NCBI GenBank assembly: GCA_022316685.1
Contig: JAKJHU010000065.1
Coordinates: forward strand, 3,342,322-3,406,321
Length of the DNA stretch: 64,000 nucleotides
Reading direction: 5' to 3'
DNA from: Progne subis subis
Taxonomy: Eukaryota > Chordata > Aves > Passeriformes > Hirundinidae
The notes under the pieces are model-generated. The model was given only the letters and a program-made list of their open reading frames with translations, had not been told where the DNA came from and ran no database searches. A program made the position numbers and the translations under genes. Every line of letters starts with the position of its first letter. The stretch's first letter is position 1. Below are positions 13,501 through 23,269 of this stretch, piece by piece.

Positions 13501-16500
13501 TAAAAGAGAAGAAATAAAATAATTAGTGCCAATATACACGTGAAAATATCCAAAATTTTCCACTTCATTGACAGTTTCTCCATGAGGATAAATGGTTTGT
13601 GATTCAAATACAAAACACCTAGAATACTTCGCAAACACAGACTTTGGAAAGTTTATCTTAAAAATTCCTAGAATGACAGCATCTTTAAAAAAATCACATT
13701 TATGATTTTTTTAATATTACTCTTGAACAGCTACTAGTTCTCAGAGGTTTGTAAGGGAAGCACCTCAAGTCTGAATTTACCCCTTGAAAAACATCTAATA
13801 TGTACAGCAAAATGCTGTAATTAAACTTCCAGAACTGTAATTTATTAATTAACTCTTAATTAAGAAGCAGGAACAAACTTGTCCTGATAGAAACCTCAAC
13901 AAGAGTTTCATAGCTTGGCCTCGCTTCATAACTGTTACGAGGTTTTGTGTTTGCTTATGGCAATTAAGCTAACTAACGAAGAAATCCAATCCTATTTAAA
14001 GAAAACAAATAAGTTCCTATTACTAAAAACCCCACTACCTGTGTTCATGCTTGATGATGTTATCCCTTACTACACCTGCTTTAAAAGGAAAGCCCTTCAC
14101 GTGCTGTTGTACAGATGTTTTGTTGTACAAACCTTTGCCCGAGTTCCCACAGGGAAGCAGTCCTGCCCCTGCACTTCTTATCTGTGTTTATGTGCCAAGG
14201 TGACAAAACTGATCAGAGGAAAAACCCCAGAGTGAGGCAGCAGAGGATGGCAGTGCAGATTTGGAGAGCAGCGGCCAGGAAAATAACATCTCTGGGGGAA
14301 CTGAACTAGCACAACACAAAAAGTTGTTTTAATCCTCAGAGTAACTTCCAAAGTACACACCAGAAGTGTGGGATTTTTTACTGCAGTTCCAACAGTTAGG
14401 AAGAATAACAATATTACTAGTCTCATCAAAACAAACAAACAAACAAAAAAAACCCCCAACAACAACAAAAACCAAAAAAAAACCCAGAAAAAAAACCCCC
14501 TACCATTACTCTAACAACGAATTAAATTTCATTACATCTTCAGAGTATATTCTCCAATTTCATTAAATAATACAGCAGCAGATTTAGGCAGCAATCTTTC
14601 CCTCATCTGCAGAAAAGATTAACTGCATAAGCCTCAATATAAAACAAATGCTTCCTAATGAAAACCTAACTGTTCTGTGTTATTTAGTAAAAGCTACACA
14701 CTTCAGAAGGCAACACCACATCTGCAAACTGAACTCAAGCAATGATTCCAACACCACAAACAATGAGAAAGTGGTGTTTTAAGAGCGGAAGTTATGAAAG
14801 CAATTTAGAAACCATACTTATGTAACATACTTTTTAGTAACTCCACCTTCATTCTTGAAAAGGTGACAGAAATATGGGAGGAGACAGAATTGAGAGTGAA
14901 TGGAATTCTCAGCTTAGTATTACTGGGACTGAATGCTCTTGTGCTGAAGAGATAAATGGGGGGAAGAAGAAGGGGAAGGGGATCTGCTGCAGGTACACAC
15001 GCCTTGGGAAAGCACCCCCTGTTCCATCCTAGCCCCAAACATCCCTTGGACACTACAACACTAACTCCCTGTCAGGAAGATCTGGGACTCACACACTGCC
15101 AGCTCCTCAAAACGGACCAGTTAAGGCAGAAGGTAGCATGTGCCAGATTTCCTGTTTTCACCACTGTTTACTGTACCTTATCTGTTTTCCCTCCTTCCCC
15201 TAGGACACAAGCTCAGTAAAAATGAGCCTCTCACTTCCATCCGGGGCCCAAACCGGTGGAAAGCATTGCAGGGTGAGCTCGAAACAGCCACCACAAACCA
15301 AACATAATGTCTTGCCTACTTTCCCAGATGCAAATCTAGGAAGAGGCACATTATTACATGAATTAAGACCCTGTTATACATGCAACCATAACCATGTTCC
15401 TATTTGTGTTTAAACATCTGCTCTGAGGAAAGCTCTGGGGAGCGAGCTGAGACAGACTTGCCCTAAAGCAGTGGGTCACCCTATTCTCCTGGTAGGAAGA
15501 ATCTGCATAAACTAGTATACACCTAGTTCTCAACACATTTGTGGAAAAGCCCTACCTAATCGTTAAATTATGGAAAACAGAAAATAAGAATTTTTTTAAG
15601 ATTGCTGCAGTTTTTTCTCCCAGAACTTGAGGCACTGCAGAGCTCATGTTCTCAATCAAAACACGAAACACTACCCCAGTGAGGTGAGTAGCCAGGCAAT
15701 ATTTTTCAGCTTGTCCCTTGAGCTGTAGTGTTCAAGGACATCTAAAACATTAACGTCGCCATAGCAGGGCCTGTACCTCACTTCAAGGAAGGAGTGCAGA
15801 AACAAGACAAAACCAAAAACTGAGAACTACTAAACTAGACCTTGTACAGCAGTCAGCAAGGCCTGTGCTCCTAGGCAAACCATGAAATTACTGAGCTCAT
15901 CTCCAGTCCTTCATCACTCCAAAGACCAGCCATGTGCACACACATATCTTCCAGCCTTGCTGTACAAAGCTGATGGGGGTATGCTGCACCTTTACTGCCC
16001 TGTGTTAATTAAACAGTAATTAAAGTAAGGACCAACCTGCAGCCTTATAACACAAGCCAATTGTTGTGGGGTTTGCTGGCTTGTTCTGCACAGGTAAAAA
16101 TAAGGAAATAAATACAGGGTTTGTTCAGCTTCTACCCAGGGCACTAGAACACATGTAATTATTTTTGGTTGGAAACTGAGTTCAGTTAGTAAGTACTAGC
16201 CAAGGGACAGGGACGGGACTGGATGTTTGGACGTATGTCATGCCTGAGAGGCTCTGCTTTTCTTTCACAGCTGCCTGATGGTTCAACTTCAGAAAACTGA
16301 GATTGGAGTCACTGGGTTTGGTTGCTTTAAGTCAGAATGTGGAGACAGAGCCATCCTCTTTAAGCAATCCTGAGCAAAGTTTGAAGATAAGCAAATTTTC
16401 TTATCAGCTAAATTGGCAGAATGCTAGCACTCTTCACACACAAGTGCTCCTGCTACAAAAGCTCCATTGAGATGCACCCTTTAAAGTCTTCATTTTCTTC

Positions 16501-19500
16501 AGTCTTCATTTTTTAAGACTAAGACAAAAAAAATCTGTGCTGTTAATGAACTGTGACATTTTTACCTTTAGGACTTTTTCAGCCCCAAAATATCTTGTGT
16601 TCTCAAAAGGTCTAGTTACCAAGCTCAGGGACTAACAGAGCCACCTAGAAATATCCTGTAGCAAATAGCAGATGCACATCTCTACCAAGGAAAACGAAAA
16701 TCAGAAGACAAAAGACAAGGCAAAATGATGAAGAGAAAAGGGACAACCTGGACCCTCATACAAGCACTGCTTCGAGTTTCATGGGTAAAAGCAAGACCTT
16801 TATCCCCCACTCAGCCTGAGAAGCAGCAGGCATTTGCTACTTTAGCAGACTCCAGAAATAAACATCCAGCTGCAATCAAGCAACCCCTTAAAGGCACCGA
16901 CCGCAATGTCAGCATCACTGGTGGAATTACCTTTTGGTAAGGGGATCGCTTAGTTCATCAAGTTAAAAGTGTTCTTACATTGCTTTATCCTTAAAATTTG
17001 CTTTCCTAATTCTATCAAGGACCACTCAAGTTTCAATCGAACTTGGAAACCTCTGAAGACCTGACAGCTGAAGTAGAAGAGGCCAGGACAAGCCTGAATA
17101 CAAATAATAGATAAGCTGCTCAAGAAAGCATAACACCGTTGCTAAACGCTGAGTACCAAGAAAACAAACCTTCAAGAGACTTCTAAGGAGGAAAACAAAT
17201 GCAGGCACACCTTAAAAAAATCACGTTACAGCCAACCTTTGTTTCCTGAATTCCTATGCCAGGAAAATGAATGAGGAAATTAGAAGTATTCTCTGTGCCA
17301 ACTGATCACAGTTGTTTTTAGGAGGTATTTTCCTCCAGATGCATTTCTTCAGATTACAAAGGATTTCTGTTGACTTTCAGTCCCTACTTAAGTCTCCAAG
17401 AGGGGAGATAAATTCTTAAGATAAATAAGTAGCTGAAGCCTGAATTTTCTAGGATATTTCTCTTACATTCTGGAAGCTAAAACTTAATTTTCCTCTTACA
17501 TTTGTGGTTTCAAGGTTAAATTTTTAATTGCTTCACTACCAAAAATTATTTCTGAAACATATTTTGGTATTTAAAAAGTTTTAAATATCCACCAAAAAAA
17601 CCCCACCGCCAAACAAACTCAAACACCTCTGGCCAAGTCATCCTGCACATACTTTGTACATAGTAGCTAAGCCTCCACGATCAAGGCAGCAGCTGTCTCT
17701 CAGGATGGTATGTCCAGAAAAGAAATGGTGGTTTGAAAAGCAAAACAAGACAATTCCAAGGCCAGGAATGACAGAGGAAACTTCCATGTACTAGGCTTCA
17801 GAATAAAGCCAAGAGGCTTATTTTGAGAGGGACTGGTGACATTCACATTATTTTGCAATTTAACAAGATGTATTTAAGCACTAGCAATAAGGATGCTGCA
17901 AGCATGTGCCACTACAGCATCAGATGATCCATGCAGTGTTGACCTTCCAGTTCAGCTCCAGAACTGACTGAATTGCATCATTTTTCAAATGACAATACAA
18001 ATCCCAACAGCATGTTTGGCAGTCCAAGCTCTAAGAACAACACCCAGCAGCTGTAAGCCCACAAGCACAGCGGGCTGAATGGAGCAGGGTCTGCTTCGAG
18101 AGCTTTGGAAGCTCTAAATCATCAGAATGATCAAAATACTCGAGAGCCTTTCTGCAGGCCGAAAGGAAAAAAGGTAAGAATGGGTCAAACGACCTTGACC
18201 TAAGCAAGTCAGTTTTTGAAGTAAGGCAAGAATAGCTTCCTCTTCTACCTTAGAGGCCAGAGAAGCCTGAGGTTTGAACTACACAATCCAAAACATCTTG
18301 CACACTGTAGATAGCTCTGCATAGGCAAATGATGAACTAGATGACCTGAAAAGGTATTTTGCAGGTTTTCATTCACATTGGAATCAAACGCGAAAGAGGA
18401 ACTTCAAATATCGCTGGTTAAACACTAAACATTTCCGAAATACATTTAAAGTATGTAACCACAGCTGCGTGTGACATACAAGACACTTGAGTTGTTCACG
18501 AGGCACCACGTTATATCCAGGTATTTTTGTCAGAAGAATTATAAAAGACTTTTTTCTCCAAATCAACCCAGTTCTTTTTACAATGAATCTCTGCCCGACT
18601 TCTATCACCCAGAGAGGGGTGGCAATGGGAAAGACTAGGAAGAAAAAGGGTTCATTACTGCCAAAAGGAATGATTCTGTTACTAGAGAGAAAAGACTGGA
18701 CAATGAAATAAACCTACCTTCATCTCTTCCTTACAGAAGAAAGCATTTCAAGAAGTTAAGATGTTACTCTCGTCTCTGAAGAACAAGAAGCCTATTCAAA
18801 CAAGTATTTCTGTGATACGGACTACTGACTCCGTATTGCAAAAGGGCAAGAAGATAAATTTCAGGGAGGAAATCAGACATGTCTTCAACTCCATTTAACA
18901 AAAACAAGGTTAAGCAGAAACCAATGGAGTCTTGTGAAAAGGAAGAAATACCACAGGATTTTAGAGGAAGAGTTACTCAGAAACAAAAAAACCCCAAACC
19001 CTGGACACTTGGAAGCAGAACGCTTCCAAAGGGAGGCACGAGAACATGGGATGCTCCCTTGCTCCCTACAAAGAACTTTCACCAGATAAGAATAGTCTTC
19101 TTTGTATCATCAACGAAAGACAACTCTGCTGTTTGTTTAGTCTAAACTAACCAGGATTACACCCCTCTCCTGCCCGAAGGAGGTCAGGGGGAAGAGATAA
19201 GCGAACCATCTTCGCTGATGTCGGTGTCCCAAAGAAACATCTTCTCCACACGCGAATGAACCTCCAGAAGCAGAGCTGAGATCAACTCAAGCCCAGCCTG
19301 GTCGCATCCAGCTTCTCCTCCTTTTAAAGCAGAGGTCTGAAATTCAAGCCGAGTTTTTGTTTTGGTTTCGTTTCATCCTCGTGACAAAATAAGTGAGAAA
19401 TAAAAGAGGGGTAGGGAAAGAACGTACAAGCCTGACACTACAATCGGCTCCCCAGCAGCTTCGCGAGTGCGAGTCAGCAGAGCCTCCTCCACACCGCAGG

Positions 19501-19987
19501 GTTTGCATGCAGCCGTGTGAGGTGTCTGAGATCTGCCTGATGAATCCGATGAAGAAGGGAGTGAGGTAGAAAAGGGAGGGGAAGGAAAGGAACAACCTTT
19601 CTTTTCTCTGCTCTTCCTGGGGATGTGAAAGTTCCTCCTAACAGGCTGGTGGTCTTCTGAGGGCTTAGGGAGAGGGGGCGGCCCCCCGAGCACACCGCTG
19701 GGCGGCTGCTGCCGCTGTTGTTCATTTGCCGTCGAGATGCTGCTCCTGCGCTGGCTGCTGCTACTGACGCTGAGGTTTGTGGGGACCTTGGCCTCTGCAG
19801 CAACAGCAGCCACCAGCAGCGCCTCCCCAGCGCTACCGCTCTCAGAGCGCCCGCCATTTTGTGTGGTGTCCTCAGCGGCTCCCGCTCTGTTACTCTCCGC
19901 TCCGAGGACGCCCGCGCTGGTCTTCTCCGTCCGCTGATGCTGCTCCGGCTCCATCTCGCCGCCACTGCGGATCACGGCATCCGCCAT
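596..19987 (-). CDS. TASOR: TASOR, HUSH complex scaffold subunit (partial, 17 exons, 3' end outside window)
   Basis: TASOR is the nuclear scaffold of the HUSH complex (with MPHOSPH8 and periphilin), which directs H3K9me3 silencing of retroelements and intronless DNA through SETDB1; this role is known for the family, not shown here. Seventeen exons were placed by similarity to the remembered vertebrate protein and by matching splice phases. They run from the ATG at 19987 to a donor at 595/594 and give residues 1-1265. The human protein is about 1670 residues, so roughly 400 are missing past the left edge. Residues 1-130 are low-complexity. Residues about 131-370 form the PARP-like fold (pseudo-PARP, DUF3715), including the motifs RRELKCDGRLEKEL and DPTPKHECHVSK. 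Residues about 372-525 correspond to the SPOC-like part, and later exons carry the conserved blocks ELINLIQCRKK and FYIHEEEESVLC. Exon 14 has two apparent frame breaks; all other exons are open. Identification is secure; individual splice sites are inferred without transcripts. Confidence 0.95.
2368..2506 (-). CDS. TASOR: TASOR exon 16
   Basis: Residues 910-955: FEDYSPCPSAPVEHG and MHWKLIPIT, matching human FEDCSLCPSVPIEHG and IHWKLIPIT. 139 nt; acceptor GTTTTTAG, donor ACAG then GTAAGA. Confidence 0.92.
3374..3810 (-). CDS. TASOR: TASOR exon 15
   Basis: Residues 764-909, a fast-evolving segment; LLRVLLETL followed by SVSQAFPL aligns with human LFNWLSETL and TVNKALGL. The donor (CAA then GTAAGT) is strong. 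The acceptor was chosen at 3812/3811 (TTTTGAG) because it alone gives the phase left by exon 14; a nearby TAG acceptor at 3805/3804 is out of phase. The coding part is Gly/Pro/Glu-rich and GC-rich compared with flanking introns. Confidence 0.8.
4811..5526 (-). CDS. TASOR: TASOR exon 14, carrying two apparent +1 frame breaks
   Basis: Covers residues about 526-763. Three frames must be joined to follow the conserved protein: the first ends at ALIQSRKE, the second runs from VEKYIHEYF through STRLDDKKF to SDYEAAENYSG, and the third runs from about KESIPSMKS through ELINLIQCRKK to IFQYE. The 716-nt length is two bases more than the flanking phases allow, which agrees with two single-base surpluses. 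The first lies between 5364 and 5389 (near AAAGGGG) and the second between about 5055 and 5112 (near GGGAAAA). Outer sites look normal (acceptor CCTATAG, donor GAAG then GTAAGA). All other exons are intact, so an assembly or sequencing error is the simplest reading; a real loss-of-function allele cannot be excluded. Confidence 0.85.
5897..5971 (-). CDS. TASOR: TASOR exon 13
   Basis: Residues 501-525: HQTGRSRVLHALFLFPEPR, matching human YQTAKSRVLHALFLFQEPR. 75 nt; acceptor GTTCTAG, donor CAG then GTAGGT. Confidence 0.93.
6077..6149 (-). CDS. TASOR: TASOR exon 12
   Basis: Residues 477-500: VLVKPLVDRGFLFLLSPWQM, matching human VLVKPLGDRGYLFLLSPFQM. 73 nt; acceptor GAAAACAG, donor ATG then GTAAGC. 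It ends with one base of an Asp codon completed by exon 13. Confidence 0.94.
6375..6478 (-). CDS. TASOR: TASOR exon 11
   Basis: Residues 442-476: WKNGMCCSLYEVVEKSR and LLQKLEKEKL, nearly the same as human. 104 nt; acceptor CGTGCCAG, donor CTT then GTGAGT. Confidence 0.95.
6589..6692 (-). CDS. TASOR: TASOR exon 10
   Basis: Residues 407-441: PEKLEVEKVANIDQL and KISPAVFFKETYQG, corresponding to human PEKLDVETVMSIDHL and KIPPALFYKETYLG. 104 nt; acceptor TTCTTCTCCAG, donor GAAG then GTAAAT. Confidence 0.94.
7114..7219 (-). CDS. TASOR: TASOR exon 9
   Basis: Residues 372-406 plus two bases: TLWRGQICNKGKLVCHV and LFLPCK, matching human TLWKGQLLNKGKLLCYI and AFLPVK. This begins the SPOC-like part. 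106 nt; acceptor AATTTAG, donor CT then GTGAGT. The phase joins to a leucine codon completed in exon 10. Confidence 0.92.
7869..7900 (-). CDS. TASOR: TASOR exon 8 (32-nt small exon)
   Basis: Residues 361-371, R-TNTFHTDRST, aligned with human R-SNSFNADRNI. Only 32 nt, too short for ordinary ORF detection. It is supported by a TTGTTTAG acceptor, an ACAG/GTAAGA donor, and phases that fit both neighbours (one base in, ten codons, one base out). Confidence 0.85.
8533..8660 (-). CDS. TASOR: TASOR exon 7
   Basis: Residues 319-360 plus two bases of 361: YYFYEYGF, RPRHVCPYAVVSFTYKED and PKFVPPS. This closes the pseudo-PARP region. 128 nt; acceptor TTTTCCCAG, donor AAG then GTAAGC. Confidence 0.94.
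9423..9570. repeat. Tandem duplication, two copies of 74 bp
   Basis: The block from CATTCCCGTTCCCATTAC to the end of CTGAGGTTCAG is repeated immediately at 9497 with a few substitutions (CCCG versus CCCA, TTAC versus TTAT). It lies in TASOR intron 6, about 200 bases from exon 6. No coding or regulatory meaning is evident. Confidence 0.9.
9765..9923 (-). CDS. TASOR: TASOR exon 6
   Basis: Residues 266-318, GKMKSMYDNIGM, DPTPKHECHVSK and LLAYRAYELTQ, nearly identical to mammals. 159 nt, phase 0 both ends; acceptor ATTACAG, donor CAG then GTAAAG. Confidence 0.95.
10262..10353 (-). CDS. TASOR: TASOR exon 5
   Basis: Residues 235-265, GVYISKYADLLQ and NPLETGATGDVIVFKI. This is the part of the PARP-like fold that would carry NAD-contact residues in active PARPs. 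92 nt; acceptor CTTCTCAG, donor AAG then GTAATT. Confidence 0.93.
11387..11459 (-). CDS. TASOR: TASOR exon 4
   Basis: Residues 211-234, with ICEKGLQVGHSKIT and LGNPSM matching the human segment ICEKGLHVGQSKIS. 73 nt; acceptor TTTTTAG, donor ATGG then GTAACT, leaving one base of the next codon. Confidence 0.93.
12267..12359 (-). CDS. TASOR: TASOR exon 3
   Basis: Residues 180-210, FTEKRRELKCDGRLEKELL and SYAFLMVDRCQ, one of the most conserved stretches of the pseudo-PARP domain. 93 nt, phase 0 at both ends; donor CAG then GTGAGG, acceptor GAACAG. Confidence 0.95.
13352..13497 (-). CDS. TASOR: TASOR exon 2
   Basis: Residues 131-179, from ALFQPLLPGSREFEDI to ELLEKE, the start of the pseudo-PARP domain. 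The acceptor follows a clear pyrimidine tract ending in TATAG, and the donor is GAA then GTGAGT. The 146 nt complete a split codon and then 48 codons. Confidence 0.93.
13498..19596 (-). other. TASOR intron 1
   Basis: About 6.1 kb between exon 1 and exon 2. It is AT-rich apart from the end next to the CpG island. It contains an A/C-rich low-complexity stretch at about 14430-14510 (runs of AAAC and AAC). Open stretches here are short and show no protein similarity I recognise. Confidence 0.75.
19597..19987 (-). CDS. TASOR: TASOR exon 1 (coding part)
   Basis: Residues 1-130, starting MADAVIRSGGE. The ATG at 19987-19985 has an acceptable context (GGGAATGG). The segment is Ser/Gly/Ala/Gln-rich and probably disordered, as in mammals. 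It ends in the conserved IPRKSREKK that precedes the pseudo-PARP domain. The donor reads AAAG then GTTGTT, a weak match, but its phase (one base of codon 131) fits exon 2 exactly. A second ATG eleven codons in (MEPEQ) is an alternative start. Confidence 0.88.
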
Positions 19988-20245
19988 TCCCTCCGGAGAA
20001 CCGAGCCCAGCCACGCGCTCCGTCTCTCCTTCCCAGCACAGCGCCCCTGCCCAGTACCAGCAGCGCCCGCGCCGCCCCGACTCCCCCTCCGCCCGCCTCA
20101 CGGCGGCCCCCGGGCCACCCCCGCCCCACCACACAACATGGCGGCCGCGGGGAGGCGGGGCTGCGGCCAGCCCGGCCCGGCCAATCCGCTCGCGGCACAC
20201 CTTATAAATAGGGGCGTGGCCAGAGCCCACGCGACGGGGCGGGAC
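19988..20245 (-). promoter_or_regulatory. TASOR: TASOR CpG-island promoter and 5' UTR
   Basis: Very GC- and CpG-rich sequence directly upstream of the TASOR ATG. Reading towards the gene it holds a GC/KLF-type box (GGGGCGTGG, 20211-20219), an AT island at 20201-20210 that reads CTATTTATAAG on the minus strand, a CCAAT pentamer on the plus strand (20181-20185), and a YY1-like AACATGGCGGC at 20135-20145. Transcription probably starts near 20170-20180 if the AT island acts as a TATA box. The start site is inferred, not shown. Confidence 0.6.
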
Positions 20246-20935
20246 GGGCCCGCTCGGGATCCTTCGCTCCCGCCCCCGGGCACCGCTCGGGATCCGCCGC
20301 TCCTATCAAACGGCACCCCTCGAGACCCGCCGCTCCTACCGACCGGCACCGCTCGGGACCCGCCGCTCCTACCGACCGGCGCCGCTCGGGACCCGCCGCT
20401 CCTACCGACCGGCGCCGCTCGGGACCCGCCGCTCCTACCGACCGGCGCCCCTCGGGACCCGCCGCTCCTACCGACCGGGCACCCCTCGGGACCCGCCGCT
20501 CCTACCGACCGGCACCGCTCGGGGCCCGCCGCTCCTAACGACCGGCACCGCTCGGGGCCCGCCGCTCCTACCGACCGGCACCGCTCGGGGCCCGCCGCTC
20601 CTACCGACCGGCACCGCTCGGGGCCCGCCGCTCCTACCGACCGGGCACCCCTCGGGACCCGCCGCTCCTGCCGCCCGGCACCGCTCGGGACCCGCCGCTC
20701 CTACCGACCGGGCACCCCTCGGGACCCGCCGCTCCTATCGACCGGCACCGCTCGGGACCCGCCGCTCCTATCAAACGGCACCGCTCGGGACCCGCCGCTC
20801 CTACCGACCGGCACCGCTCGGGACCCGCCGCTCCTACCGACCGGCACCGCTCGGGACCCGCCGCTCCTACCGACCGGCACCGCTCGGGACCCGCCGCTCC
20901 TATCAAACGGCACCGCTCGGGACCCGCCACTCCCG
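20246..20935. repeat. GC-rich minisatellite, 33-bp unit, about 20 copies, at the TASOR promoter
   Basis: Tandem units of 33 bp (some 34) built on CGGGACCCGCCGCTCCTACC followed by GACCGGCACCGCT. Variants include CTATCAAACGG in place of CTACCGACCGG, GGGGCCC in place of GGGACCC, and an extra G in CGACCGGGCACCC. It abuts the upstream side of the TASOR promoter. The unit lacks stops in several frames, so it generates long open frames (up to 465 codons) that are not genes. Confidence 0.95.
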
Positions 20936-22299
20936 GGAAGGCCGCAGCCGGCACCAGGCTCCTGCCCTGCAGCCGGGGCACGGCGCTCGGGAATGGGATC
21001 TCCCCGCAGCGAATCCTCCCTTGGGCACGAACCCGCACCGGCATTTCGGGTCCAGGAACGCTGGCACAGCCTTCTTTGCGAACTCCCAACTCTAACTGCG
21101 AGTTCAGTGCACTGAGTGCCATTGCGTACTTACTCTGAGATGCAATGTTTGGGTTTTTTCCAAGACATTGGACAAAATGACAACACTTCATCTTTGAAGA
21201 ATAAAAACACGTTATCATGGTTATGAAGGACAGGCAAAAAAATGCCCCTTAACTTACGTAAGCAGGATTCTTTCCTAGTTGGATAGTGAGTTAGAACAGC
21301 ACTAAATAACCTATATTGGAGGCCAGAAGGTTAACATTTGTTGTCCCTCTAAGGCTCACAACTTCTGGTGCAAGAAGGATGTGAAAATGTGGAAGCCAAA
21401 GCTGTCTTTGTCAGCTCCCAGGAATGCACTGGGGTAAAGAGTGCCTGCTGAAAATAAGCAATTCTTGCAGTGCCTAGGAAAGGCAAATACCAGATTTTAG
21501 TTTTACAAGTAACTAGCAAAACACTAAAAGCCCATCATTTGTTTTCTTTGTTAAAAGTATACTAGGTGCTGTAATTGTAGAACAGATACATATATTCCAA
21601 TTACCTTCAATCCCCATAACTAGCTATTCATATGTCACCTTGAAAGCAGCCATTGACCTTAAAAATAGGAAGTTTTCGTGCTTGCAAGGTGTGGAAGGAA
21701 CAAGTATTTTAATCTGGTCCTTTTATTTTATTAGTCTCTTTTTAGATTAGCTGTAAATCAGAAGATATAAATAAGCTATCAGCTCACAAATGGCCCGGTG
21801 CTTGTGGTAGGCTTCAGGGTGTTAAAAGAAGATAAGCTAATTATTTGTAGTTCTTAGAAGTGTTTAGAGACCTGGCAAGTTTAAACAAGGTAATTAGTAT
21901 CTGCAACTGTAATTTACATAAATTACAGAAACATAACACCCAATATTTATCTAACTGCAGAAACGTGGTGTTCCATTATCTAGAGGTAGTAAACCCCACA
22001 AATACAGTGTTCATCCTATGGATAAATTAAGACTCTCCCTGAGAATTTGATGTCCTGCCTCTGTGAGGATTCAGTGCTGGTGAAGTGTTATAAATACATA
22101 TTATAATACTGGCTTTTCACAAATAATAAAATGGATGCTATATGTAACGATGTTTAAAATAACCTTGCTATAAAAGATATCATTTTTATTTCTACTATTA
22201 GCTAAAGTTAGACATAGCAGTGAAATAGCTGATACAGTTATGTGTGTGGGAATTGAACTGCCTGCTTGGTTGGGATAACTTCCAATGAATGTATAATGA

Positions 22300-22690
22300 A
22301 GACCCCTGCTACACCAACTATCAGCACCCGCTGTCTGTAGGAAGCATGGACCAAAAGCCAAGCTGAGGTGATAAGAACGGACTAAAATCACAACCAAAAA
22401 ATGCACAGGCTCTAAAAAGGCGGACCCGAGGAGGAGCCATCCTACACAGTTCTTGGAACATGTAAACTAGGTTGGGGAAAAGTTTAAATGTGCATAATTG
22501 TTTATGAATATGCAATAGGCTGATGCAAGAGAAAAGGTACGTAAAGGGTGTCTCTGAAATAGCAGGTGTGCTCTTGGCTGAATGCCAAGCACATGGCTGG
22601 CTGTTAAAATTTGCTTTATTATCTTTTCCTCCTATTGTCCTTTATTAAACTTTTAAATTTTACCAGGAGAGAGAACCTCGTTTTTCACGT
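22300..22690 (+). mobile_element. Possible LTR fragment of an avian endogenous retrovirus
   Basis: The stretch has the look of a retroviral LTR 3' half: a small stem-loop (CTTGGC, loop TGAAT, GCCAAG) at 22573-22589, then a T-rich segment with the polyadenylation-type hexamer ATTAAA in CTTTATTAAAC, then GGAGAGAGAACCTCG near the end. It resembles avian ERV LTR tails as I remember them. No clear target-site duplication or internal coding region was found, so boundaries and family are uncertain. If real, it is an old non-coding remnant. Confidence 0.4.
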
Positions 22691-23244
22691 GAAGAGAATA
22701 TTACAGATGTGTTGATATATTATTGAAATAATTTTGCTGTGTTTTACCTTGCTTAAGTAGAATTTCCATATATGAGAAAAAAATGGAAATACCAATCTGG
22801 TCCCATTTAAGGCTCTGTTGATCCATCCAAACATGTCAAATTGTTTTATCAATTTTGAATTGGTAGTCTTGTTAAAACCACTTTCAGACTGTGCGTGTCT
22901 TCAGTACACAAGCAGTTCAGTTGATTAGTGTTTAGGCCAAACAATCTCTGAAGTCTTGCTTATTGACCAAGCAGCGCACAAAGTTTTCCTCATCACTTGC
23001 TTTAACAAGATATATCTTTGCAGTTGTACACTTTACAGTTGTATTTTTCCTGAGTCTGGGAGAGATCATCACCAAAATTACTTGGTACTAACTGATAAAT
23101 GCTCCAGCAATTCCAGATCGCTGCACTACACAGTGCATCTTAAATCCCAATAGATATCAAACAGGTACAAAGAATCCCAGTTCAGAAAACAACAGTTCAG
23201 TGAAAAACCACCATATAAAGAGATTATTTGAATACTCTTAAGTG

Positions 23245-23269
23245 AAAAAAAAAAAAAAAAAAAAAAAAA
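23245..23269 (+). repeat. A25 run
   Basis: Uninterrupted run of 25 A in the spacer; no retroposed gene recognised upstream of it. Confidence 0.95.

Noticed and set aside
19718..21115. Open frame of 465 codons on the plus strand
   Set aside because: It is antisense to TASOR exon 1 and then runs through the 33-bp promoter array, whose unit is a multiple of three and lacks stops. No protein similarity.
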